Shown in pieces: positions 7,574 through 17,642 of a DNA stretch of 64,000 bases. The stretch is from positions 1-64,000 of the forward strand of contig CALDUK010000003.1 of the NCBI GenBank assembly GCA_937924905.1, read 5' to 3'. The first letter of the stretch is position 1; every line of letters begins with the position of its first letter. A program made the position numbers and the translations under genes. The stretch comes from an uncultured Paracoccaceae bacterium. GTDB taxonomy: Bacteria; Pseudomonadota; Alphaproteobacteria; Rhodobacterales; Rhodobacteraceae. The notes under the pieces were generated by a model that was not told where the DNA came from, did not search any database, and worked only from the letters and a program-made list of their open reading frames with translations.

Positions 7574-8869
7574 ATGATCCGGGCAATTCACGGGGGTAGC
7601 ACCCCGTTTTTCTGCGTGTTCTGTTTTCTTGCGGCCTGTTCTTCCGAGACCGGGCCCGCATTTTCAGTGCCCGAACGGGCGGCGCAGCAGATATCAACCG
7701 AGCTTGAAGATGGCGGATTGCAGGTCACGCCGGATGGTGGGTTTTTGAACGCCAACCCCACCTATCGCGCCGTTGCCACCAGCATATTGACCACCAATCC
7801 GGGCGGAGACGCCAAACTGATCGAGGCCGCGCGCTTGCAGTCGCAAGCTCTGGATCAAACGCTTTTACCGCAATTCCGGCCAACCGCGTCCGTCAATCAG
7901 GACGGCGATCCGGTGGCCCGGCTGGGGGTGACGCAGATTGTCTTTTCAAACGGGCAGTTTCAGGCCGAAAAAGGTGCTTTGCGCGCGGGCGAGATTGAAG
8001 CGATTGCCACGTATCTTGTGTCTTCCAATCAGCGTGTGGCCGACGGAATTACAGCCTATCTTGAGGTCGATTTCTTCAGCCGGCTGACCGAAACGGCCCG
8101 CGATCTGGAAATGCGGTTTCAAACATTGGTCGATCAGGCCGAACGCCGGGTCTCGGGCGGTGTGGGCGACGAGACCGAGATTGCCACGTTCCGGCTGAAA
8201 CTGTTGGAAGCGCAGTCTGATATTCAAACCAATCGCGCCAATCGCGCACTGGCCGAAGCGCGGTTGCGCGATCTGACCGCGGGGCTGGATTTGCCCGCGA
8301 CACCGCCTGCGATGCAAACGGTGCCGCCGCGTGCAGAACCGCCCGAGGTCGTGCTGTTGCTGGCCGAGGTCGCAGCGGCGGAAAGTGATCTGGCGCTGGA
8401 ACGCGCACGGCGGCGCCCTGCGCTGTCGTTGGAAGCGTTCAGCGAAACCAACCTGTCCACCGGGACAACAGATGACGGTCTGTCGCTGGGCGTCGGGGTT
8501 TCGATGCCTTTGGGACTGAAGAACGGACTGGAAATAGACGCGGCCGAGGCACGGTTGACCGCGCTGGAGGCGGAACTGGCCACGACCCGCGCCGATCTTG
8601 CCCGCGAGGTGGCGCAACTGCGCGCCCGGATCGACAGCGAGACAGCGCGGCTTGCGGTTTTGACCCGTCTTGTAACCGCTGCGCGAGAACGGACGGACGA
8701 CTTCGAAGCGCAGTTTCTAAGCGGAACCGTGTCTTTGGAAGAAGCCGTCAGCGTTCTTGATACCTATCGTCGAAGCCAGGACCAGTTGACCGAAGCGCGC
8801 AACGAAGTGTTGAAAGCACAGTTGGACATCGCCCGGATATTTGGCCAGCTGATGCCGGGGACCGGTTAA
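7574..8869 (+). CDS. TolC-family outer-membrane channel lipoprotein of the type I secretion system
   Basis: The ATG at 7574 (preceded by GAGG) gives 431 residues with a lipoprotein signal. The hydrophobic FFCVFCFLAAC places the acylated Cys at about residue 18. An upstream TTG at 7562 is also in frame but less likely. The body is rich in long amphipathic helices with two related halves (ETARDLEMRFQTLVDQAERR and TARADLAREVAQLRARIDSE), as in outer-membrane factors. I infer that it forms the exit duct for the adhesins. It converges on the HlyD-type gene with a 4-bp overlap of stop codons. A CRP-type palindrome lies in its promoter. Lipidated OMFs are common, so the lipid anchor is not itself odd. 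Confidence 0.85.
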   Translation: MIRAIHGGSTPFFCVFCFLAACSSETGPAFSVPERAAQQISTELEDGGLQVTPDGGFLNANPTYRAVATSILTTNPGGDAKLIEAARLQSQALDQTLLPQFRPTASVNQDGDPVARLGVTQIVFSNGQFQAEKGALRAGEIEAIATYLVSSNQRVADGITAYLEVDFFSRLTETARDLEMRFQTLVDQAERRVSGGVGDETEIATFRLKLLEAQSDIQTNRANRALAEARLRDLTAGLDLPATPPAMQTVPPRAEPPEVVLLLAEVAAAESDLALERARRRPALSLEAFSETNLSTGTTDDGLSLGVGVSMPLGLKNGLEIDAAEARLTALEAELATTRADLAREVAQLRARIDSETARLAVLTRLVTAARERTDDFEAQFLSGTVSLEEAVSVLDTYRRSQDQLTEARNEVLKAQLDIARIFGQLMPGTG

Positions 8870-10035
8870 GGTTCCCGGAATGCTTCGCTGGTCTTGAAGA
8901 GCGGCTTCAGCAGGTACTGCATCACCGTCTTGTCGCCCACGTTCAATTCGGCTTCGGCCAGCATGCCCGGACGAATTTCGATCGACTTGCCGTTCTTTTC
9001 CAGTGCGGCCGCTTCGACCGCAATCAGAACCTTGTAATACGGGTCGCGGTCGCGGGCATTTTCGTCTTCGAATGTGTCCGCGCTGATATGCACGACTTCG
9101 CCGGGGAATGAGCCGTAGATTGTGTAATCATAGGCGGTCAGTTTCACGGTCGCACGCATGTTTGGTGTGACATAGGCGATGTCTTTGGGGCTGATCCGAG
9201 CTTCGACCCGCAGGACGTCATCCAGAGGTGTGAGTTCAAGGATTGCATCACCCGGTGAAACAACGCCGCCGATGGTGGTAATCAGGATTTTATTCACGAT
9301 ACCACGGACCGGCGCATTCAGATTGGTGCGCACCAGTTGGTCGCGCCGGACTTCGAGGCTGGCTTCCAACTGCTTTAGTTCGGTCAATGCGGCCGAGTAT
9401 TCTTCGGACCGGGACAGAACGTAATCTGTGGCATAGGCGGCCTGTTCAGCTTCGATTTCGGACAGCTTTTTCTGAGCCGCGACATAGTCGAGACGCGGCA
9501 CAAGGTTTTGCTGTGACATGTCGCGCAGCATGTCGACCTCTTCGCGTTGCAGCGACACGGTCGAGGCAAAGGCCGTCGTTGTGCTTTGATATTCGGCGCG
9601 GCGCGCCTTGAAGAGCTGTTCTTCAGACACAGCGATGCTTGGATCGAAGCTGCGGATCTTGCCGGGAAGCGCCAGCGCTTCGGCAAATTCCAGTTCCCGC
9701 TCCAGGCGGTGCAGTTTGGCTTTGAGCGCGGTGACCTGACCTTCGACTTCGTTGAAGGCACCTTCGAATTTGGTGTCGTCAAGCCGCGCCAGCACTTCGC
9801 CGCCCGGAATGATCTGACCTTCCGAGACCAGAATTTCCGACAGAATGCCGCCTTCCAGGCTTTGGATAACCTGTGTGCGGCTGGACGGAACGACTTTACC
9901 CGGCCCGCGCACGACTTCGTCGAGAACAGCAAAGTAGGACCAGACAATCGTTGCGATCAGGGTTGCGGCGATCAGCCAGATCATAATCTGGCTGCGGCCG
10001 GGATCGGGGGCTTCAGTCTGCACTTGCGTTGACAT
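8866..10035 (-). CDS. HlyD-family membrane fusion protein of the type I secretion system
   Basis: This is the periplasmic adaptor linking the ABC exporter to the outer-membrane channel. The ATG at 10035 follows GGGAAGA and gives 389 residues. One membrane segment lies near residues 20-40 (IMIWLIAATLIATIVWSYFA). The barrel/lipoyl halves flank a long coiled coil (about 90-230, with ALKAKLHRLERELEFAEAL). The C-terminal barrel ends in RPGMLAEAELNVGDKTVMQY. The start overlaps the end of the ABC exporter gene by 23 bp, so the two are co-translated. The frame also opens further upstream, but that would lie inside the exporter gene and has no better ribosome-binding site. Assignment to the family is secure; the substrates are inferred from location. 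Confidence 0.92.
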   Translation of the reverse strand: MSTQVQTEAPDPGRSQIMIWLIAATLIATIVWSYFAVLDEVVRGPGKVVPSSRTQVIQSLEGGILSEILVSEGQIIPGGEVLARLDDTKFEGAFNEVEGQVTALKAKLHRLERELEFAEALALPGKIRSFDPSIAVSEEQLFKARRAEYQSTTTAFASTVSLQREEVDMLRDMSQQNLVPRLDYVAAQKKLSEIEAEQAAYATDYVLSRSEEYSAALTELKQLEASLEVRRDQLVRTNLNAPVRGIVNKILITTIGGVVSPGDAILELTPLDDVLRVEARISPKDIAYVTPNMRATVKLTAYDYTIYGSFPGEVVHISADTFEDENARDRDPYYKVLIAVEAAALEKNGKSIEIRPGMLAEAELNVGDKTVMQYLLKPLFKTSEAFREP

Positions 10036-12208
10036 CGTTCTTCCCTTTTCCACCGTTGGATTGCAGTTTGTTGACCACATCGTCGCGTTTGCCATGCATC
10101 GAGATCGAACCATTGGTCAGGACCGCGACATTGTCGACGACGCTGAGCATTCCCATACGGTGGGTGGTCAGGATGCAGGTTTTGTTTTGCAGCCATTTTT
10201 TGAGTTTCGAGATCAGTTCCATCTCGGCGTTTTGGTCGAGGCTGGCTGTGGGTTCGTCCAAAAGCACGATCTTGGGGTTTTGCAGGTAGATGCGCGCCAG
10301 ACCGACCGCGTGACGTTGCCCCACTGACAGACCTTCGCCACCGTCTGCGATGACAAGATCAAGGCCAAGAGGATGCGCACGTATTGCGCGGTCGAGGCCC
10401 GAAAACGTCACCGCTTCGACGATTTGGTCTTCGGTATAGTCTGTATGCCCAAGCGTCAGGTTTTCGCGCAGCGTGCCGGTGAACAGGCTGACTTCCTGTG
10501 GCAGGTAGCCAATGTTCCGACGCAAATCGACCGGGTCGATCTGGCGGATATCCAGCCCGCCAATTGTGACGCTGCCTGCCGAAAAGCTGTAGATGCCGCT
10601 TAGGATCTTGAGCAGGGTCGATTTGCCCGACCCGTTCATCCCAAGAAGGCAAAGCGTTTCATTTTCTTCGATCTTGAGCGCACCGATCTTAAGCGATGCG
10701 GGGCTTTCAGGGTCATAGGTGAACTCGGTATTATTCAGGACGATATCGCCCGTCAGCGTGCCTTTGCGGGCAAACTGACGGTCAAGTCCGCGGTCCTGAT
10801 CGGCGTCGGCAATCTGTTCAAGGCCGACCAGTGCTGTTTTGACCTGTTCCCAGCGCGCAATGGTGCCGGACAATTGCGTGACAGGCGCAATCGAGCGCGA
10901 CGAAAGAATGCTGACGGCGATGATGGCACCTACCGTAAATTCGCCCGCGAAGACCATATAGACACCCGCTACGACGGCAAAGACATAGGCCGCGTGCTGA
11001 ACGCCGACGGACCAGAATTGCAGGGTCGATGCCAGCAGACGCTGTTGCGATGTTTTATAGGCGTTGAGTGCGACGATTTCTTCCCAGCGGCGCTGAAAGA
11101 GAGCTTCGCCAGAATGCGATTTGATCGTTTCCTGGTTGTAGCACACCTCGGTCAGCAATTTGCTGGCTGCCGATGTGCCGCCCTGCATTTCTTCGGACAG
11201 GCGCATCATCTTTTTGCGCATCAGCAAGCTGGGCAAGATGATCATCGTCATGCCGGCGACAATCACCCAGACGACATTGCCTGCTATTCCGTAAATCAGA
11301 AGCAGGAAGATGAAGACAAAGGGGATGTCGGCCACCGAACCGATGGAGGCGGCGGTGAAAAATTCACGCACCGAGCCAAATTCACGCATCAGATAGGCAA
11401 GCGCCCCCGGGCTGCTGGGGCGTTTCGAGAGGCTCATGCCCATGAGTTTCGAGAACAGGAAGGACGTTGCCGACACTTCGATCCGGCGTCCGGCCACATC
11501 CATCAGATGAGCACGGGAAATGCGCAGAAGCGCTTCGCAGACAATAGCGATGCCGGCGCCCGCCACCAGCACCCAAAGCGTGGCTTCGGATTGGTTCGGG
11601 ATAACCCGGTCATAAACCTGCAACGCAAAGAGCGCGATGGCGACGGCCAGAATGTTGGCGATGAACGTGCCAAGAAGGATGTCGCGCACAAGGCCTTTCT
11701 GGCCGGTGAATCCGCCCCAGAACCAATGTTGGGGTTTCTTTGTGCCGACGTGGCGGCGTTGAATGTCATCGACCTGGACCGTGGCTGACAGATAGCGGCC
11801 GGTGAAGTCCTTGTCGAAATCCTTGACCGGAATGGCGCGTTTGCCGGTTTCGGCCTTTGGGTCTGCGATATAGGCAAAATCCTTGTCGCGTTCGATCAGA
11901 ACGGAATATCCACCGTTGCTCATCAAGACGCAGCACGGCAATTGCTTGGACTTCAGCTTGCGCGATGTTTCGAACCGGCCCGAAAGCCCAATACGATCGA
12001 GCGCCCGGATCGCAAGCGCGTCGGGCAGATCATTTTCGACAATCGGTAAGCCAAGCAAGAAATCCTCGCGGCTGACCTGTTTGCCGAAGGTTCGGCAATA
12101 AATAAGAAGCGCATCGACAATAGATGTCGGTGCGGTCGACGACCTTTCAAAAACCACTTCAGCTTTCGACACGCCTTGCCCCAAAGTGACAACAGGTGAC
12201 TTTTTCAT
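10013..12208 (-). CDS. Type I secretion ABC transporter, LapB/HlyB type
   Basis: This inner-membrane exporter should drive secretion of the adjacent adhesins by ATP hydrolysis. The ATG at 12208 (MKKSPVVTLG) gives 731 residues; the frame extends 36 codons further up but without a good ribosome-binding site. Residues ~25-140 form a C39-like domain without the catalytic cysteine, typical of LapB exporters that recognise C-terminal signals rather than cleave leaders. Six membrane helices follow (about 165-430). The nucleotide-binding domain has Walker A GMNGSGKST and Walker B IVLLDEPTASLD. The ABC signature reads LSVGQ instead of LSGGQ, a mild deviation. A CRP-type site lies about 127 bp upstream. 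The gene is followed by and overlaps the HlyD-type gene. Confidence 0.92.
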   Translation of the reverse strand: MKKSPVVTLGQGVSKAEVVFERSSTAPTSIVDALLIYCRTFGKQVSREDFLLGLPIVENDLPDALAIRALDRIGLSGRFETSRKLKSKQLPCCVLMSNGGYSVLIERDKDFAYIADPKAETGKRAIPVKDFDKDFTGRYLSATVQVDDIQRRHVGTKKPQHWFWGGFTGQKGLVRDILLGTFIANILAVAIALFALQVYDRVIPNQSEATLWVLVAGAGIAIVCEALLRISRAHLMDVAGRRIEVSATSFLFSKLMGMSLSKRPSSPGALAYLMREFGSVREFFTAASIGSVADIPFVFIFLLLIYGIAGNVVWVIVAGMTMIILPSLLMRKKMMRLSEEMQGGTSAASKLLTEVCYNQETIKSHSGEALFQRRWEEIVALNAYKTSQQRLLASTLQFWSVGVQHAAYVFAVVAGVYMVFAGEFTVGAIIAVSILSSRSIAPVTQLSGTIARWEQVKTALVGLEQIADADQDRGLDRQFARKGTLTGDIVLNNTEFTYDPESPASLKIGALKIEENETLCLLGMNGSGKSTLLKILSGIYSFSAGSVTIGGLDIRQIDPVDLRRNIGYLPQEVSLFTGTLRENLTLGHTDYTEDQIVEAVTFSGLDRAIRAHPLGLDLVIADGGEGLSVGQRHAVGLARIYLQNPKIVLLDEPTASLDQNAEMELISKLKKWLQNKTCILTTHRMGMLSVVDNVAVLTNGSISMHGKRDDVVNKLQSNGGKGKNDVNASAD

Positions 12209-12327
12209 TTTTTGCCCCGTCCAACAGTCTCGGATTGGTTTCGATTGAGAAACAATCCTGTGCTCGCCAGAGTTTTGGTGGTGCTTTGGGGCGAGATTGT
12301 TGGCGAAATGAGGCAAAATTGTGGAAA

Positions 12328-12343
12328 TGTGTTCAAGATCACA
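12328..12343. promoter_or_regulatory. CRP-family palindrome upstream of the secretion ABC gene
   Basis: The sequence TGTGTTCAAGATCACA matches TGTGA-N6-TCACA with one mismatch. It is centred about 127 bp upstream of ATG 12208 and sits 35 bp past the end of mch. It is the fifth such site in 12 kb, each before a secretion, adhesin or signalling gene. Confidence 0.6.
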
Positions 12344-12378
12344 TGCCCGGGTACGTGCCCGACGCCTGCTTTTCTGGG

Positions 12379-13416
12379 TCAGGTTGGCATCAAGGCCCAG
12401 TAGTCGAGATCGAGAAGTACCCCCGGGGCGTATTTGCCATCGTCGCCGCGAAGCGCAAATGGCGCGGTTTCAGGCTTGTGCGCGACAAGGCGCAAACGGA
12501 TGGCGCCCACGCCGGGCGTACTGGTTTCGGCCTTGTCCAGCACCTGCGACCAAGCGCAGATGGTATCGCCCGCGAACAAAGGGCTGACGTGGGTGCCTGC
12601 GTTGAGCGCGGCCATGATCGGCGCATTGGCCAGACCGTTGAATGAAAGCGCGCGGGCCATAGACAGGACGTGGCCGCCATAGATCAGCCGTTTGCCGTCG
12701 TCGCGATGGGTGGTGTCGAAATGAACCTTGGCCGTGTTCTGCCAAAGCCGGGTTGCGGCCATGTGATCGGATTCCTCGACCGTGACGCGGTCGACATGGT
12801 CGATGGTTTCGCCGATGTCATAGTCGCCCCAACGGTGCGGCTCCCCGGCTTTGGTCGTGTTGTAGCGTGTAAAATCAAGGCCTTGCGGCACAATCAGGTT
12901 GTCTGGCGTCACAACAGGTGCGAGATCGGGGATCACGGTTGCCGGCGGCGGGGCGTCGTTGTCGCGTTTGCGAACCATGACCCAGCGCACATAGTCCAGC
13001 ACATCGTCGCCAGTCGCGTTCTGACCTGTGGTTCGGACCCAGACGACGCCGGTTTTGCCATTTGAATTTTCCTTAAGCCCGATAACCTTGGATGTGGCGT
13101 TCAGCGTGTCGCCGGGGAAGACAGGCCGCAGCCAACGGCCTTCGGCATAGCCGAGATTGGCGACGGCATTCAGCGAAACATCGGGGACGGATTTGCCAAA
13201 TATTGTATGAAAGACGATCAGGTCATCGAATGGCCCGCCCGGCAGGCCGCAGGCGGCCGCAAATTGGGTCGAGGAATAGAAGGCATGGCGGGCCGGATAA
13301 AGCGCGTGGTACAGCGCCTTTTCACCGCCCGAAAGTGTCCGCGGGACGGCGTGGTGCAGTGTTTGACCAACGGTATAATCTTCGAAGAAACGGCCCGGAT
13401 TGGTTTTCAACGTCAT
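12379..13416 (-). CDS. mch: Mesaconyl-CoA hydratase
   Basis: A MaoC-type double-hotdog hydratase of 345 residues that hydrates mesaconyl-CoA to beta-methylmalyl-CoA in the ethylmalonyl-CoA pathway of acetate assimilation. The start at 13416 (MTLKTNPGRFFEDYTVGQTL) is chosen because its ATG overlaps the previous stop as ATGA and the N-terminus then matches known Mch. The N-terminal hotdog has GRWLRPVFPGDTLNA. The C-terminal half has the FDTTHRDDGKRLIYGGHVLS block, typical of the family's active site. Length agrees with Rhodobacter Mch (about 343, from memory). The adjacent mcl2 encodes the thioesterase of the same pathway, which strengthens the call. Confidence 0.9.
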   Translation of the reverse strand: MTLKTNPGRFFEDYTVGQTLHHAVPRTLSGGEKALYHALYPARHAFYSSTQFAAACGLPGGPFDDLIVFHTIFGKSVPDVSLNAVANLGYAEGRWLRPVFPGDTLNATSKVIGLKENSNGKTGVVWVRTTGQNATGDDVLDYVRWVMVRKRDNDAPPPATVIPDLAPVVTPDNLIVPQGLDFTRYNTTKAGEPHRWGDYDIGETIDHVDRVTVEESDHMAATRLWQNTAKVHFDTTHRDDGKRLIYGGHVLSMARALSFNGLANAPIMAALNAGTHVSPLFAGDTICAWSQVLDKAETSTPGVGAIRLRLVAHKPETAPFALRGDDGKYAPGVLLDLDYWALMPT

Positions 13417-13973
13417 GCTCCGAACGGGGAATAGCCAAGCCATATGTGAATGCCCGAGATCAAGGTAAAAACCACCAGCGTGGCGATGATTGCTTTGACT
13501 TCCTTGGACGCTGGATAGTCGGTCTGCGGCGCGGGGCGCGGGGTTTGGCGGTTGATCACGATCACCTCGACCACGGCCCAGACCAGAAGTCCACCAAACA
13601 GCAGGAACGATGCCGTGTCACCGTTGACCAGCAGATGCGCGATGGCCCAAAGTTTAAACGCGGTCAATTGCGGGTGGCGGATAAACCGGGTGATGCGGGT
13701 TTTGGCGCCAGAGGCCGCAAAAAGGTAGACAGCCAGAACCATAAGCAGGTTGTTGATGCCCGTGGTTGCGGCGGTGCGCCCCCAGAAGACGGTGCCGGTG
13801 TAGTTTTGATAGCCGATCACCATCAACACGACCGAGCCAAGGATGAGAACAGCAAACACACCACGGGAGGCGTCGCCTATCCGATCTTGCAAGGTGGCGC
13901 GTGCATCAGGGGCGACCCGTTTCATCAGATGTGCAACCGACCAGAGAAGCAAACCGAGGATGAGCATTGTCAT
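13413..13973 (-). CDS. NnrU-family membrane protein
   Basis: The product has 186 residues with about five hydrophobic segments and the NnrU signature. It opens MTMLILGLLLWSVAHLMKR and has an FIRHPQLTAFKLWAIAHLLV block (about 95-115) characteristic of NnrU/isoprenylcysteine-methyltransferase-like proteins. NnrU was named from a denitrification locus, but no denitrification genes are here. It is overlapped on both sides by ATGA junctions with mcl2 and mch, so it is translated as the middle gene of that operon. A role in the ethylmalonyl-CoA pathway is not known, and its function remains open. Confidence 0.85.
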   Translation of the reverse strand: MTMLILGLLLWSVAHLMKRVAPDARATLQDRIGDASRGVFAVLILGSVVLMVIGYQNYTGTVFWGRTAATTGINNLLMVLAVYLFAASGAKTRITRFIRHPQLTAFKLWAIAHLLVNGDTASFLLFGGLLVWAVVEVIVINRQTPRPAPQTDYPASKEVKAIIATLVVFTLISGIHIWLGYSPFGA

Positions 13974-14824
13974 GTGGCGCGCCTTTCGCGAATGGCGTCG
14001 GCCTTGGCAAGAAGCGCGCGGGCCGACGCGACATGGAGGTTTTCGACGATACTGCCATTTACGACCGCGACACCTTCGCCTGCCGCCTGAGCCGCGTCAA
14101 ACGCCTGAATTTGGCGACGCGCAAGATCAATCTGATCATCGCTGGGCGAAAAGAGCCGGTTGGCGATGTCGATCTGGGCGGGGTGGATCAAGGTCTTGCC
14201 GTCCATGCCCAAGGCGCGGCCCTGACTGCATTCGGCTTCCAGACCGGTTTCGTCTTTGAACATGTTATAAACACCGTCAACGCAGGCGATATTTGCGGCG
14301 CGCGCGGCCAACAGGCAGGTTTGCAGCGCGACCATCAGGGCCATGCGGTCACCGCCGGTGGCGCAACCAATGTCTTTTGCCAGATCATTGGTGCCCATAA
14401 CAATGCCTTCGACCGCCGGATGGTTGGCGATATCGGGCGCGTTGAGCATGCCGCGCGGCGTTTCCATCATGCACCAGACCGGCGTATCGGGCAGGATGGC
14501 AGTCAATTGGGTGATCTGTGACGTCGTTTCGGTTTTCGGCAAAAGCACCGCGTCGCAATTCATCTGCGCCACGGCATGCGCGTCGTCCGTCCCCCAAATG
14601 CTGTCTAACCCGTTGATGCGAACGATTCGCTTGCGGGACCCATAGCCGCCATTTGCCAGTTCTGCGGCAAGGGTTTTGCGGGCTGAGGCTTTTTCATTCG
14701 GCGCGACGGCGTCTTCCAGATCGAAGATGATCGCGTCGACGGGAAGGGTGCGCGCCTTGTCCAACGCGCGTTCTTTCGCGGCGGGAATGTATAGAACCGA
14801 TCGGCAGAGGAACGCGGCTGGCAT
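13970..14824 (-). CDS. mcl2: (3S)-malyl-CoA thioesterase (CitE-like)
   Basis: A 284-residue HpcH/HpaI-CitE fold enzyme. It releases malate from (3S)-malyl-CoA and with Mcl1 gives an apparent malate synthase activity in Rhodobacter. Visible motifs are RSVLYIPAAKERALDKA at the N-terminus, FDLEDAVAPNEK (metal/substrate aspartate), CMMETPRGM (catalytic glutamate region) and GMDGKTLIHPAQ. It is shorter than Mcl1, the beta-methylmalyl-CoA lyase of about 318 residues, and lies in an operon with mch, as I recall for R. sphaeroides mcl2. A lyase activity instead of thioesterase cannot be excluded from sequence alone. It is the first gene of the operon. The 221 bp upstream is shared with a divergent gene. 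Confidence 0.8.
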   Translation of the reverse strand: MPAAFLCRSVLYIPAAKERALDKARTLPVDAIIFDLEDAVAPNEKASARKTLAAELANGGYGSRKRIVRINGLDSIWGTDDAHAVAQMNCDAVLLPKTETTSQITQLTAILPDTPVWCMMETPRGMLNAPDIANHPAVEGIVMGTNDLAKDIGCATGGDRMALMVALQTCLLAARAANIACVDGVYNMFKDETGLEAECSQGRALGMDGKTLIHPAQIDIANRLFSPSDDQIDLARRQIQAFDAAQAAGEGVAVVNGSIVENLHVASARALLAKADAIRERRAT

Positions 14825-15045
14825 GAATCAACTCCTTGATCTTTAGGCGGTTTGTGCACCCTGAAAATTGCCCGCGCAAGATTATTTCGCCGCGGCACGG
14901 TGGTTGCTTTCTCAAATTGTCGCCATCACCGAACGCAACGTTAACCACATATTCTTGTTCTGTTCCCAAGCTTATGCTGCGTAGCCCTGCAAAAGGCCGG
15001 GCTGGCATCTGAAAGGGGGCCGAATGCCTCCGGAAAGGACAGACC

Positions 15046-15351
15046 ATGAAACTGATGTCTGCTTTGTGTGTCGCAGCCGCAATCATCCTTCCCGCCGCCG
15101 TACAGGCGCAGGGCCAGAATTGCGGGAACCGCGAATTGGTTGTTGAACGGCTGACCACGAAATACGGCGAAAGCCGCCAATCCATCGGCATGGCGCCGAA
15201 AGGCCGTGTGGTGGAAGTGTTTGCGTCGATGGAAACAGGAACCTGGACGATCACGGTGACCATGCCAAATGGCGTCACCTGCCTTGTCGCCAGCGGCCAA
15301 TCTTTTGAAGAACTGGACGAACCGGTTGCGCCTGCGGGCATTCGAAGCTGA
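15046..15351 (+). CDS. Small secreted protein of unknown function
   Basis: The product has 101 residues. A clear Sec signal peptide (MKLMSALCVAAAIILPAAVQ, cleavage near AQA at 20-22) is followed by an ~80-residue mature part with two cysteines (about 27 and 84), suggesting one disulfide. The mature part contains ELVVERLTTKYGESRQSIGM and resembles conserved hypothetical proteins of Rhodobacterales. The ATG follows AAAGGACAG. I do not recognise a function. It is divergent from mcl2 and precedes mdh by 247 bp with no obvious link. Confidence 0.8.
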   Translation: MKLMSALCVAAAIILPAAVQAQGQNCGNRELVVERLTTKYGESRQSIGMAPKGRVVEVFASMETGTWTITVTMPNGVTCLVASGQSFEELDEPVAPAGIRS

Positions 15352-15577
15352 AGGCGGGTGTGCTTTTTTGACCAAGGTCGCCGTTTCGGGCGCGGCTGCC
15401 ATGGGATGGATGGGAAAGGGCGGGATGCGGCAATTTTTGCAATCCACCCTTAACCGTCTGATTGTAAATACGTTTCGAGTATTCCTTGGGATCAATCCGT
15501 TCCGATTTCCCGGCAGTTTCACGCGCTGGCCTTGATCTGCAAGGCGTCTATGGCTAGGCACGCGCCGAAACAATTGA

Positions 15578-17495
<1,918 letters not shown>

Positions 17496-17504
17496 CTCAA
17501 AGTC

Positions 17505-17536
17505 TTGTGATCACACTTATTTTGGTGTGATCACAA
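17505..17536. promoter_or_regulatory. Paired palindromes upstream of sucC
   Basis: TTGTGATCACAC (17505-17516) and GTGTGATCACAA (17525-17536) each contain the 10-bp palindrome TGTGATCACA. Their centres are exactly 20 bp apart, about two helical turns. The whole also forms a 12-bp hairpin with an 8-nt loop. Lack of a following T-run disfavours a simple terminator. An operator for the suc operon is plausible, 107 bp before the sucC ATG. It is not a TGTGA-N6-TCACA site. Confidence 0.5.
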
Positions 17537-17642
17537 AATGTGGAATTTTCGGGGTTTTCCGCGATGATCACCGGGAAGTTTATGTAATTCTTCAGAACTC
17601 ATGCGATGGGTTTCCTAGATTGCTTTTGTCAGGAGTCCCTCA

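Noticed and set aside
17505-17536. Simple intrinsic terminator for the glycosyltransferase gene
   Set aside because: The hairpin is followed by AATGTGG with no T-run; the paired palindromes are better explained as an operator.
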